DNA of 64,000 nucleotides from contig NZ_JADBGF010000001.1 of NCBI RefSeq assembly GCF_014873495.1, positions 3,658,001 to 3,722,000 of the forward strand. The letters are read 5' to 3'. The notes under the pieces were generated by a model. The model did not search any database and had not been told where the DNA came from. It was given only the letters and a program-made list of their open reading frames with translations. Shown here piece by piece: positions 43,804 through 50,816 of the stretch (positions are counted from its first letter, which is position 1; the number at the start of each line of letters is the position of its first letter). The stretch comes from Streptomyces stelliscabiei. GTDB lineage: Bacteria; Actinomycetota; Actinomycetes; Streptomycetales; Streptomycetaceae. A program made the position numbers and the translations under genes.

Positions 43804-44046
43804 ATGTCCGACGAGATAGCACGTGCGCTCACGGCTGTGCTTGACCCTGCGCCCGGCCACACAGTTCCGATTCCCGCAGTCCATCGTGCCGTGCTGGCGC
43901 ACATGGGCGTGACCGGCGGAGTGACGTACAGGGCCGTGAAAGGGGTGCTCAGAGCTGTGGGCGTGGTCGTGAGTGGCCGAACCGGTAGCTCCGAGACCTA
44001 CGCGCATGGCGTTTCCCTGGCGCCTGCCTACACCACCGACCACTGA
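43804..44046 (+). CDS. Small putative DNA-binding protein, unknown
   Basis: An 80-residue protein with a helix-turn-helix-like pattern: VPIPAVHRAVLAHMGVTGGV then TYRAVKGVLRAVGVVVSGRT. The ATG has a GAGAGGTAG ribosome site. It could be a small winged-helix regulator of the downstream genes. The assignment rests on pattern only. Confidence 0.6.
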   Translation: MSDEIARALTAVLDPAPGHTVPIPAVHRAVLAHMGVTGGVTYRAVKGVLRAVGVVVSGRTGSSETYAHGVSLAPAYTTDH

Positions 44047-44057
44047 GAGGTTCTCCT

Positions 44058-44744
44058 ATGACCGACAGCCTGTACATCACGTACACCGAAGCCGATATGG
44101 ACCTGATCCCGAAGGGAATCACCATTCCCGCTGCGCTGGCTGAGGCTCTGGCCGCCCGCGACACGGCGTATGACGCCTACGGCGATGCGCTGATCAAGTA
44201 CGACGATGTGCTTCGCCAGGACTACATCACAGCGGCTCAGGCTCGCGATGCTGCGAACGTCCGCGCGGCTGTTCTGGCTGGCTCCGACCCAGACGAGATC
44301 CCCAGCGAAGTAGCGCGGGTAACCGCTGCGCGAGGCAGGGCCGTTGGCCTGGTGAATGGCCTCGCTGACCGTGTGCGCCAGTGCGACCGCGAGATCTATC
44401 GGCAATGGGTCGCCGTACTGCCGCAGGCCGAAAGCGAAGTGTCCGAAGCCTTGGGCGCCGCTGAGGATGCGCTCCGTAGGGCCGAGGATGCGTTCCGGGC
44501 CGCGCGTAGCAATCACGCTGCGATGGTCAACACGCTGGTCTACGTGAGCCTCATGAAGCGTGGTGTGGTGCGGTCGCAGACCGGGGCGCCGAAGTACATG
44601 CCCGGACGGGACGAAGACCGAATTGCGCACGCGCGGCTGCACATGAAGAACCTCGGCGTAGGCGATCCGGATGCCAGCGTGGAAATGCGGCGCGTGCTGG
44701 ACGCGAGCGGGAATGCCGTCACCATCCCGATGCGCAAGGACTAG
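44058..44744 (+). CDS. Coiled-coil protein of unknown function
   Basis: A 228-residue protein with long Ala/Glu/Arg-rich heptad regions (AALAEALAARDTAYDAYGDA; AESEVSEALGAAEDALRRAE). It has no signal peptide, membrane segment or recognisable catalytic motif. The ATG has GAGAGG upstream, 11 bases after the previous stop, so the two are probably cotranscribed. A scaffold-like or DNA-bridging role is possible but not shown. Confidence 0.7.
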   Translation: MTDSLYITYTEADMDLIPKGITIPAALAEALAARDTAYDAYGDALIKYDDVLRQDYITAAQARDAANVRAAVLAGSDPDEIPSEVARVTAARGRAVGLVNGLADRVRQCDREIYRQWVAVLPQAESEVSEALGAAEDALRRAEDAFRAARSNHAAMVNTLVYVSLMKRGVVRSQTGAPKYMPGRDEDRIAHARLHMKNLGVGDPDASVEMRRVLDASGNAVTIPMRKD

Positions 44745-44757
44745 CCGCTCAGCAACG

Positions 44758-44782
44758 GGGCCCAGAAACCGTTTCTGGGCCC
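44758..44782 (+). terminator. Palindromic hairpin, GGGCCC family
   Basis: GGGCCCAGAAAC (44758-44769) and GTTTCTGGGCCC (44771-44782) are perfectly complementary around one central base. It is preceded by CCGCTCAGCAACG right after the stop, a lead-in shared with the hairpin at 45008. Confidence 0.65.
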
Positions 44783-44807
44783 TCTCCCACACCAATTAGG
44801 AGAATCC

Positions 44808-44996
44808 ATGGCACTCGTGCCCGTTGAAATCGTGAACAACTCCGGTCAGACCGTGCAAATGACACTCGATGAGAACGGCGAACAGCTTGCGCACTTCCGC
44901 AGGATGGTCCGGCGGGAAGAACTCGTGAGCGTCGAGGTAATCGAGCCTGCGACTACTCCCCGTAAGTCGGCTGCGCGAGGGAAGACCGGCGCGTAA
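44808..44996 (+). CDS. Small protein, unknown
   Basis: A 62-residue protein with a beta-rich N-terminus (LVPVEIVNNSGQTVQMTLDE) and a basic Lys/Arg/Ala tail. The AGGAG ribosome site is 6 bases before the ATG. It is flanked on both sides by related GGGCCC hairpins. In phages, similar small beta proteins lie near head-joining genes, but no such genes exist here. Confidence 0.6.
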   Translation: MALVPVEIVNNSGQTVQMTLDENGEQLAHFRRMVRREELVSVEVIEPATTPRKSAARGKTGA

Positions 44997-45007
44997 CCGC
45001 TGAGCAA

Positions 45008-45035
45008 AGGGCCCTGGGTCGTACACCTGGGCCCC
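45008..45035 (+). terminator. Second GGGCCC-family hairpin
   Basis: GGGCCC (45009-45014) and GGGCCC (45029-45034) pair, with inner GGT/ACC pairing. The lead-in CCGCTGAGCAAAGGG after the stop copies the one before the 44758 hairpin. Confidence 0.6.
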
Positions 45036-45054
45036 TCTGCGGAAGGGATAAGCC

Positions 45055-45645
45055 ATGACTGTTCGACTGCGAGTCGCTTTCGGTCGTCAGTTCGTGTTCG
45101 CCGGCGAGACCTATTCGGGCGGCGATGAGATCGAGATAGCGGACGACGTGGCCATTGCGATGTTGCGAAGCGGTTTGGTCCTGCCCGCTGACGGTAATTG
45201 GCGTGACACAGTGCCGAATTCCGCTGAGCCTGAGCCGCTGGCCGACCATCCGCCCTGTGATCCTGGCGAAAGGCCCAAGGGTTCTCGCGGCGCCATGCAG
45301 ACATGCCCCGTTCATGGGTGTCCATGCCTCACATGGAAGGGCAATTGTAGAGCCCATGCGCGCAGCAATAGCAGGGGAAGGCGCTACAGCGACAGCTATA
45401 ACGCGGGATCGGCCCGCCGTAAGCGCTGGGATATAGCCAGTCGTGCCTATCTGCGCGAGAATCCGTTGTGCGTCAGCGAGCGATGCGCGGCCAAACCTGA
45501 GCCATTGCGGAAAGCGGCCAGCGAGGTAGACCACATCGACGGGCTAGGGCTGCAAGGTCCGCGCGCATTCGACCCGGCCAACTGGCAAGCGCTGTGTAAG
45601 CCATGCCATTCACGGAAGACCGCTGGCGAATCATTCGGCCATTAG
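45055..45645 (+). CDS. HNH endonuclease
   Basis: A 196-residue protein. The C-terminal HNH domain has ASEVDHIDGLG (His), NWQALCKPCHSRKTAG (Asn and His) and paired structural cysteines (CVSERCAAKP; CKPCH). A Cys-rich middle (CPVHGCPCLTWKGNC) may bind a second zinc. The N-terminal 45 residues form a small beta domain (VRLRVAFGRQFVFAGETYSG). Phage HNH proteins of this type assist terminase at cos ends. In an element without terminase this raises the question of use with a helper phage. ATG with GGAAGGG upstream. Confidence 0.88.
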   Translation: MTVRLRVAFGRQFVFAGETYSGGDEIEIADDVAIAMLRSGLVLPADGNWRDTVPNSAEPEPLADHPPCDPGERPKGSRGAMQTCPVHGCPCLTWKGNCRAHARSNSRGRRYSDSYNAGSARRKRWDIASRAYLRENPLCVSERCAAKPEPLRKAASEVDHIDGLGLQGPRAFDPANWQALCKPCHSRKTAGESFGH

Positions 45646-45654
45646 CTCACGCGC

Positions 45655-45705
45655 TGTAGTCACTGGCGTCTCACCCATAATCACTCACTGTGTCGAGTGA
45701 CTACA
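45655..45705. repeat. Inverted repeat, 10-bp arms
   Basis: TGTAGTCACT (45655-45664) and AGTGACTACA (45696-45705) with a 31-base loop. There is no T tail. It could be an operator pair or a large-loop terminator after the HNH gene. The remaining spacer to 45860 shows a GGGGGAGGG purine run and no gene. Confidence 0.55.
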
Positions 45706-45860
45706 CAGGGTAGGGGGAGGGACCCTGATCGACTGGGATTGGACAGCGCGGGGGAGGGCGCTGTCAGGTCCGCCCGGTTCAAAGACCCCGTTCGTTACCG
45801 TTCCGTGACCTGCGGAGCGGTCTGGCCATAACACAGCGTGACAGCAGATTGGGGTACGTC

Positions 45861-46067
45861 GTGAGCATCTTTCACGCCCTCACTGACATGAAGCTAGGTA
45901 CCGACGATCCGAGCCTAGACCGCATCCGGGCCGAGCACGCCGCATGCCGCTGGTCGGACTGCCCACACCTCACAGCCTTCGCTGCCCACGAAGACCGAAT
46001 GCGCACTGCCGGACGTTCCTGGCGCTGCGAGCCGGCGATTCGACACCAGCGCCCCGAGCGCGACTAG
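45861..46067 (+). CDS. Small protein with Cys/His cluster, unknown
   Basis: A 68-residue protein. The central part AEHAACRWSDCPHLTAFAAH holds two Cys and three His suitable for a metal site, and another Cys follows in WRCEP. The GTG start at 45861 has a GGGG run 7 bases upstream; a TTG 12 bases earlier is an alternative. A clear terminator follows. No family recognised. Confidence 0.5.
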   Translation: MSIFHALTDMKLGTDDPSLDRIRAEHAACRWSDCPHLTAFAAHEDRMRTAGRSWRCEPAIRHQRPERD

Positions 46068-46086
46068 ACACGAATACCCGCCAATC

Positions 46087-46118
46087 GCCCCCGAATTTCA
46101 CTGGATTCGGGGGCATTT
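46087..46118 (+). terminator. Intrinsic terminator
   Basis: GCCCCCGAAT (46087-46096) and ATTCGGGGGC (46105-46114) form a perfect 10-bp stem with an 8-base loop, followed by ATTTT. Confidence 0.8.
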
Positions 46119-46138
46119 TCATGCCTGAGGGGCGCCAG

Positions 46139-46708
46139 ATGGCCAAGAAAAGAGACTTACTCGGGTCGGCTGCGCTACTCGCTGCACTGATTGCCACGGC
46201 CAGCGCAGAGTATGAGCTAGCGCGCGCAGTCGGATACGGCGAATGGGTCGCGGGATGCGTTCCGGCCGCACTCGATGTCTGGTGCATCCGCGCATTCAAG
46301 GTTCAGCGGGATGTGGCTGCGGCTGTGGTTGCGCTGGTGCTGGTGAATGCGGCTGCGCATCTGGTGAGTGCAGACCTCATTCCGGTGTCCGTCCCGCTGG
46401 TGATCGCTGTCAGCGCGATTGCGCCCCTGGTGCTGTACCGAGTGCACGCCCTACATGAGCCGCTGAGCGCCCCGCCAGCGCCCCAGGAGCCTGCGCCAGT
46501 GGTCCCGGAGCCGCAAGAGCCTGCGAAGCCCGTACAGACGCCTACGGCTGCGAAGCCTGCGCACTCCGCTGACCCGCTCTTGCCGGATGCGCGGAAGCTC
46601 TATGCAGCCAACGGCAAGCCCGTACCGCTGCGCACGCTGCAAGCCGAGTTGCGTATCGGTCAGTCCCGCGCTCAGCGCATCCGAACCGCACTCGCTGCAA
46701 CCACGTAG
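46139..46708 (+). CDS. DUF2637-like membrane protein with C-terminal helix-turn-helix
   Basis: A 189-residue protein. Residues about 8-110 hold three to four membrane segments (LLGSAALLAALIATASA; VAAAVVALVLVNAAAHLVSA; VPLVIAVSAIAPLVLYRVHA), followed by a Pro/Ala/Glu linker and a C-terminal helix-turn-helix-like region (VPLRTLQAELRIGQSRAQRI). Such DUF2637/Spd-type proteins are common on Streptomyces plasmids and integrative elements, where they are linked to intramycelial spread. The ATG at 46139 has GAGGGG 6 bases upstream. Confidence 0.78.
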   Translation: MAKKRDLLGSAALLAALIATASAEYELARAVGYGEWVAGCVPAALDVWCIRAFKVQRDVAAAVVALVLVNAAAHLVSADLIPVSVPLVIAVSAIAPLVLYRVHALHEPLSAPPAPQEPAPVVPEPQEPAKPVQTPTAAKPAHSADPLLPDARKLYAANGKPVPLRTLQAELRIGQSRAQRIRTALAATT

Positions 46709-46713
46709 TCAAG

Positions 46714-46751
46714 CCCCTGCACTCGCTGCCATTCGGTGGCCAGTGCAGGGG
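46714..46751. terminator. Bidirectional terminator between converging genes
   Basis: CCCCTGCACT (46714-46723) and AGTGCAGGGG (46742-46751), a perfect 10-bp stem between the DUF2637-like gene and the converging XRE-TPR gene. Confidence 0.75.
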
Positions 46752-46761
46752 TATTCGTGTT

Positions 46762-47979
46762 TCAGGCTGCCTGGTGCTCAGCGAGTAGGGCAGCGACTTC
46801 CGGCACTTCTGCGTAATCCTCCAAGCGGCTGAGAATGACACGCACTCGCTCCGCCACTCGCTCTGACAGGGTGTCAGCTCCGAGAGAAATGACCCGCTCG
46901 GCTACCGTTGCCGCTTCCTCAGGCTCGTTTGCATCGGCCAGCGCCACGGCCAGCCAAGAGAGGTACAGAGCCATTTCGCGGGTATGCGTTGCGTCGTAGC
47001 CGCTGAGGACTTCACGGAGCAAGGGAACAGCGCGCAAGGGCCGGTGAAGCTCGGTGTAAACGCGTGATTCCATGACCCGCAGTTCGCCAGCGTCCACCCA
47101 ATACAGGTACGCGGGTGACTCCGTTGCGGCGCTGTCCTCGCTGAGTGCTTGCCCGGCTTCCCCCAGCGCGCGCATCGCTTGCCTTGCATGGTCGATTCCC
47201 CCGACCTTCGTATGCGCCCATGCCACGCGGTCGAGGTACAGTGCGCGTGCCTTCGGCGGGGCATCGCTGCCAGCGTCATATAGCGCCGCTTGTGCCAGCG
47301 TGACACCCTCGATTTCCCGCCCAGTGTTGCTCATCTGGTAGGCCAGCGATCCGGCTATGTTCCCGGCAAGCGTGTGATCCTCCGCCTGCCTCGCTGCGCT
47401 GATTCCGACCCGGTAAATGCGTTCAGCTTCACTGTGCTGGCCGGCGTCGCTGGCAATCCATCCGGCAATCTGCGCCAACTCCCCTATCTGCCTGAGTAGT
47501 CGGCGCCCTACTTCGCTGGTATGGGTTCCTTCGCGGTACAGCTTCACGGCGGAGCGGAGTTCACGCAGCGCAGGCCGGATTAGGTCGCCTCCCGCTAGAA
47601 CGTCGTCGGCAAGCCTGAGCCCGTGCACTCGCTGCTGTAGGTCATCCACCTGGCCCATGCTGATCCGGCGCCCTGTACGGGCACTCAGCGGGCTTAGCGG
47701 GTCACCTTCGGGCAGGAAGTCAGCGAGGGTCGGCAAAGGCGGCTCAGCGGGCTTCTGTGGCGCGCGCAGCGTGTCTACGGGTACGCCGAGAGCAGCAGCG
47801 AGGAACGGAAGCCATTCACGGGGCGTGCGCTTGCCCGTCTCCCATCGGCTGATCTCTTGGCGCCCGACTGGTTCGCCAACAACCCCAGCGGTACGGCAGA
47901 CCTCATGCGCTAGACGTGCCTGACTCCACCCGCGCGCTTCGCGGTACCGCCGGATGTTGGCCCCGATGTCGCTGCCCAT
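46762..47979 (-). CDS. XRE-family regulator with TPR-like domain
   Basis: A 405-residue regulator. The HTH at about 5-65 reads IGANIRRYREARGWSQARLA then PVGRQEISRWETGKRTP. The rest is an array of helical pairs (e.g. AERIYRVGISAARQAEDHTL; RALYLDRVAWAHTKVGGIDH) like TPR-type peptide sensors. It is the only opposite-strand gene in mid-element and is divergent from a small three-gene cluster, so it is the best candidate for the element's repressor or for a peptide-responsive switch. A GGCC-rich palindrome lies 12 bases beyond its start. Confidence 0.88.
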   Translation of the reverse strand: MGSDIGANIRRYREARGWSQARLAHEVCRTAGVVGEPVGRQEISRWETGKRTPREWLPFLAAALGVPVDTLRAPQKPAEPPLPTLADFLPEGDPLSPLSARTGRRISMGQVDDLQQRVHGLRLADDVLAGGDLIRPALRELRSAVKLYREGTHTSEVGRRLLRQIGELAQIAGWIASDAGQHSEAERIYRVGISAARQAEDHTLAGNIAGSLAYQMSNTGREIEGVTLAQAALYDAGSDAPPKARALYLDRVAWAHTKVGGIDHARQAMRALGEAGQALSEDSAATESPAYLYWVDAGELRVMESRVYTELHRPLRAVPLLREVLSGYDATHTREMALYLSWLAVALADANEPEEAATVAERVISLGADTLSERVAERVRVILSRLEDYAEVPEVAALLAEHQAA

Positions 47980-47990
47980 GCCTCAAGTCT

Positions 47991-48005
47991 GGCCGACAGT
48001 TGGCC
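47991..48005. promoter_or_regulatory. Probable operator of the XRE-TPR regulator
   Basis: GGCCGACAGTTGGCC is an imperfect 15-base palindrome (12 of 15 positions symmetric) immediately upstream of the XRE gene start and facing the divergent small genes. It is ideally placed for autoregulation. Confidence 0.5.
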
Positions 48006-48122
48006 TACAGGGGGCCGCTATGCCGCTGCTTTTTGGGGCGGAAGGGTCGAGGAGCGTAAGTACCCCCGCGACGCTGCGAACGTCCGGGGGCGTGGGCCAC
48101 CTGAGAAAGGCAGGCAGTCACC

Positions 48123-48236
48123 ATGGGTCTATCACGAACGCTCGAACGAGTGAGAGCCGCATTCCGGCGACGCACACCAGGCAGGCACAGGCGCTCCGCG
48201 CTGACCCAGGAAGCGCCCTGGGGTGGTGCCCAGTGA
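48123..48236 (+). CDS. 37-residue basic protein
   Basis: ATG at 48123 reads MGLSRTLERVRAAFRRRTPG, then RHRRSALTQEAPWGGAQ and TGA. It is strongly basic with an amphipathic N-terminus. Its stop overlaps the next start (TGATG), a coupling that supports expression. The short lengths and the divergent position opposite an XRE-TPR regulator recall peptide-regulator pairs, which is inference only. Confidence 0.5.
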   Translation: MGLSRTLERVRAAFRRRTPGRHRRSALTQEAPWGGAQ

Positions 48237-48436
48237 TGACCATCGCTGTGTACCGGATCGACCCGCAGACAGGCGCTCAGACCCTCGTACGCGCGCAGCA
48301 CACGGTGAAGCCTGCGAGCGTGCCGGATCTCTCCAGCGAATACCCACCGTGCGCCTGCCCGCGCCACAGGGGCAGCGAAAGCAGACTCCGCACTCTGCTG
48401 GCCGAAGCGAACCGACGTAGCAGGGGGACGCTGTGA
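48236..48436 (+). CDS. Small protein, unknown
   Basis: A 66-residue protein starting MTIAVYRIDPQTGAQTLVRA, with a CACPRH motif near the middle (SSEYPPCACPRHRG) and a basic C-terminal helix. It lies between two coupled neighbours: TGATG overlap upstream and GTGA overlap downstream. Confidence 0.6.
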   Translation: MTIAVYRIDPQTGAQTLVRAQHTVKPASVPDLSSEYPPCACPRHRGSESRLRTLLAEANRRSRGTL

Positions 48437-48693
48437 CGCGCTCGATCATCAGGGCCGCTGAGTGGACGCTAGGGCCGGAAACCGCCCAGGGTGCTACGCA
48501 GGGCATCTACTCCGCCGAGTGCATCACGTGTGGGGCCCAGGCTCAGCCAACTGACAATGACCGCTTGCCAGTTGAGGTCTGGACGTTGAAGCACACGGGG
48601 CTGAATCCGACGCACCGGCAGTTCAAGGCCACGACGGAGACTTTCTGGCGCGTGACTCCGACTGACGGCAACCCGTACCGCGAGAACGACTGA
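48433..48693 (+). CDS. DUF7848-like small protein
   Basis: An 86-residue protein resembling the small Streptomyces proteins encoded beside XRE regulators: AEWTLGPETAQG, YSAECITCGAQAQPTDN, then VWTLKHTGLNPTHRQFKATT. Cys-x2-Cys plus His suggests a small zinc-binding fold. Function unknown; the family association with XRE regulators fits this locus. GTG start with GGGGGA upstream. Recognition is from memory of the family pattern. Confidence 0.68.
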   Translation: MTRSIIRAAEWTLGPETAQGATQGIYSAECITCGAQAQPTDNDRLPVEVWTLKHTGLNPTHRQFKATTETFWRVTPTDGNPYREND

Positions 48694-48712
48694 GCGCCCA
48701 GCGCCGAAGACT

Positions 48713-48756
48713 GCCCCGTTTCACTTGCTCTCCCACGCTGGCGAGTGAAACGGGGC
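48713..48756. terminator. Bidirectional terminator
   Basis: GCCCCGTTTCACT (48713-48725) and AGTGAAACGGGGC (48744-48756) pair perfectly over 13 bp, with further weak pairing inside. It lies between the DUF7848-like gene and the converging gene at 48768. Confidence 0.75.
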
Positions 48757-48767
48757 TCCTTGCTGCC

Positions 48768-49136
48768 TCAGTGCTGGCTCAGGGCTCCGCGCAAAGCGTC
48801 TGCCAGCGCCACAGCCACAGGAGCGTTCAGCCGTTCCCCGCGCAGTTCTGCTACGCCAGCGACGTCCTTCACGGCTCCGGCCAGTTTCTCGACCAGCGAG
48901 CAAAGCTCAGCGCGTGAGATCTCCGGCCGCTGGACCATCGTCAGCGCGTAGGCGGCATCGTTGCGCGCTGCGCTGATGATGTGCGCTTCGGTGCGATCCG
49001 CGATCAGGTCAACACCTTCGCCGGGCACTGCGTACTCTGCGTGTCCCGCTGGCCCGTTCCACGGTAGGCGCCTGCCGATAGGCTCAGTCACGCCGACTCC
49101 AATCCAGTCGGTTAGCCCCGGTGCGGAAGCCTTCAC
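48768..49136 (-). CDS. Hypothetical protein next to attR
   Basis: A 122-residue protein. The central block HAEYAVPGEGVDLIADRTEA then HIISAARNDAAYALTMVQR is well formed, and the rest is helical. Proteins with HIxxARNDxxxAL motifs are widespread in actinomycete mobile elements without known function. The GTG at 49136 has a purine-rich GGGAAGG that is very close, so an internal start is possible. It reads toward the element interior from attR. Confidence 0.65.
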   Translation of the reverse strand: MKASAPGLTDWIGVGVTEPIGRRLPWNGPAGHAEYAVPGEGVDLIADRTEAHIISAARNDAAYALTMVQRPEISRAELCSLVEKLAGAVKDVAGVAELRGERLNAPVAVALADALRGALSQH

Positions 49137-49267
49137 CCTTCCCGCCGGGGCACTGTTTTTGACTTGATCAGATTACGTGGCCGGGCACTTTCAGGGACGC
49201 TCGCACGCCCATTTTCGGGGCCGATTCCCCCTGTTGGGGTCTCGCGCTGGCCTGGGACGACGTGCTA

Positions 49268-49295
49268 GAACTGCCAGTCACAGGCCCTACGGGTT
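49268..49295. other. attR of element 1
   Basis: GAACTGCCAGTC (49268-49279), the left arm of the original attP, followed 8 bases later by the core TACGGGTT (49288-49295), after which host comEC resumes. A CCCT (49285-49288) mirrors AGGG at 39364-39367. Confidence 0.85.
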
Positions 49296-50774
49296 GTCCG
49301 CGCCGACCGAGATGAGGGCCAACCGTGGAGCCATCGCACGTATCAGTCCAGGGTCCTGGTAGGCCGAACCATGGTGGGCGACCTTCACCACGTCCACGGC
49401 TCCCAGCGCCGCGGCCTCCGGTGATCCCGCCAGTTCCCGCTGGCCCGGTGGCTCCAGGTCGCCCAGGAGCAGCAGGGTCAGCCCGGCCGAGCGGACGAGC
49501 ATGGTCACGCTGGCGTCGTTCGGCCCGTCCGGTGCGGCGGCGTCGGCCGGTGGCCACAGCACCCGCCAGGTGAGGCTGCCCGTGCGGCGCTCCTCCCCCG
49601 CCACGGCCCGGGTCAGCGGGATCCGCCGGTACGCCGCCTCCCTGCGCACGAACTCGGCCTGTTCCTCGGGCTCCTCGAAGCCGGTCGCCGCGATCGCCCC
49701 CACCGCACGCCCTCGCAGCACTCCCGGCAGCCCCATCACGTGGTCGGCGTGGAAGTGGGTGAGGACCACGAGCGGGATCCGGGTGATGCCGAGTGCCGTG
49801 AGGCAGCGGTCGACCGACACCGGATCGGGACCGGCGTCCACGACCACTCCGGCGCCGTCGCCCGCCGCGAGGACGCTCGCGTCCCCTTGCCCCACATCGC
49901 ACATCACCAGGTGCCAGCCCGGCGGCGGCCACCCCGTGATCACCCTGGTCAGGGGCGGTGGCTGCACCACGACCAACAGAAAGGCCAGCAGGCAGGCACC
50001 CACCAGATACGGATGGCTGAGGAGGCGCCGCCCGATCAGGACGACCACCACGGTGACCAGGACGAGGAGCAGCGCACCGGTCCAGCTGCCCGGCCAGTCC
50101 ACTCCCGCGCCGGGCAGCGACGCCCCGGTGCGGGCGATGTCCGCGATCCAGCCGGCGGGCCAACTCGCGCACCAGGCAAAGCACTCGGCGACGGGCATCG
50201 CCACCGGGGCCGTCGCCAGGGTGGCGAACCCCAGCACCGTGGCCGGGGCCACCGCGAACTCCGCCAGCAGGTTGCACGGCACCGCCACCAGGCTCACCTT
50301 GGCCGACAGCACGGCGACGACCGGCGCGCACACCGCCTGCGCGGCTCCCGCCGCGGCCAGCGCCTCGGCCGGACGCGGTGGCACCCGGCGCCGCTGGAGC
50401 GCGGCGCTCCAGCGCGGGGCGAGGATGAGCAGCGCTCCGGTCGCGAGGACGGACAGCAGGAAGCCGTAACTGCGGGCCAGCCACGGGTCGTACAGGACCA
50501 GCAGCAGGACCGCCGTCGCCAGCGCGGGGACGAGGGACCTGCGGCGTCCCGTCGCGATGGCCAGCAGCGCGATCGCACCGCACGCGGCGGCCCGCACCAC
50601 GCTGGGTTCCGGCCGGCACACGATCACGAACCCGAGCGTCAGCGCACCACCCGCCAGCGCGGTCGCCCGCAGAGAGATGCCGAGCCGTGGTGCGAGTCCC
50701 CGTCGCTCGGCCCGCTGCGCCAATCCCGGCGGTCCGATGAACAGGGCCAAGAGAATCGTGAAGTTGGCCCCTGA
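49287..50774 (-). pseudogene. comEC: comEC central/3' fragment between the two elements
   Basis: About 495 residues of ComEC. It enters at SGANFTILLALF, runs through the competence-domain membrane segments (LLAIATGRRRSLVPALATAV; WTGALLLVLVTVVVVLIG) and the metallo-beta-lactamase domain (HLVMCDVGQGDASVL; VLTHFHADHVMGLPG; VAHHGSAYQDPGL). It stops at SVGADNP because element 1 supplies a TAG. Its 5' half is missing, displaced by element 2; the open frame continuing to 51746 is the antisense of the integrase. ComEC forms the channel for DNA uptake, so this allele cannot make a normal protein. Confidence 0.93.
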
Positions 50775-50816
50775 GAATATGTACCGGACAGGTGAGTCGG
50801 TCGCTATCCTCAGGCC

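Larger units (their letters stand above)
39351..49295. mobile_element. Element 1: integrative element or phage-satellite candidate in comEC
   Basis: Bounded by direct TACGGGTT cores (39351-39358 and 49288-49295), giving a unit of 9937 bp. Contents: serine integrase at the left end, small proteins, an SF3-helicase/primase-like protein, HNH nuclease, DUF2637-like membrane protein, an XRE-TPR regulator on the opposite strand, DUF7848-like protein and a last leftward gene. No terminase, portal, capsid, tail or lysis genes and no TraB/FtsK-like DNA pump are present. Base composition is visibly less G+C-rich than the host. A phage satellite or minimal mobilisable element is inferred. Confidence 0.85.

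Noticed and set aside
44058..44744. Phage scaffold or minor head protein
   Set aside because: Only coiled-coil character supports it, and no capsid or portal gene is nearby.
45944..46138. Upstream extension of the DUF2637-like protein
   Set aside because: It crosses a terminator hairpin and overlaps the preceding small gene. ATG 46139 has a good ribosome site.
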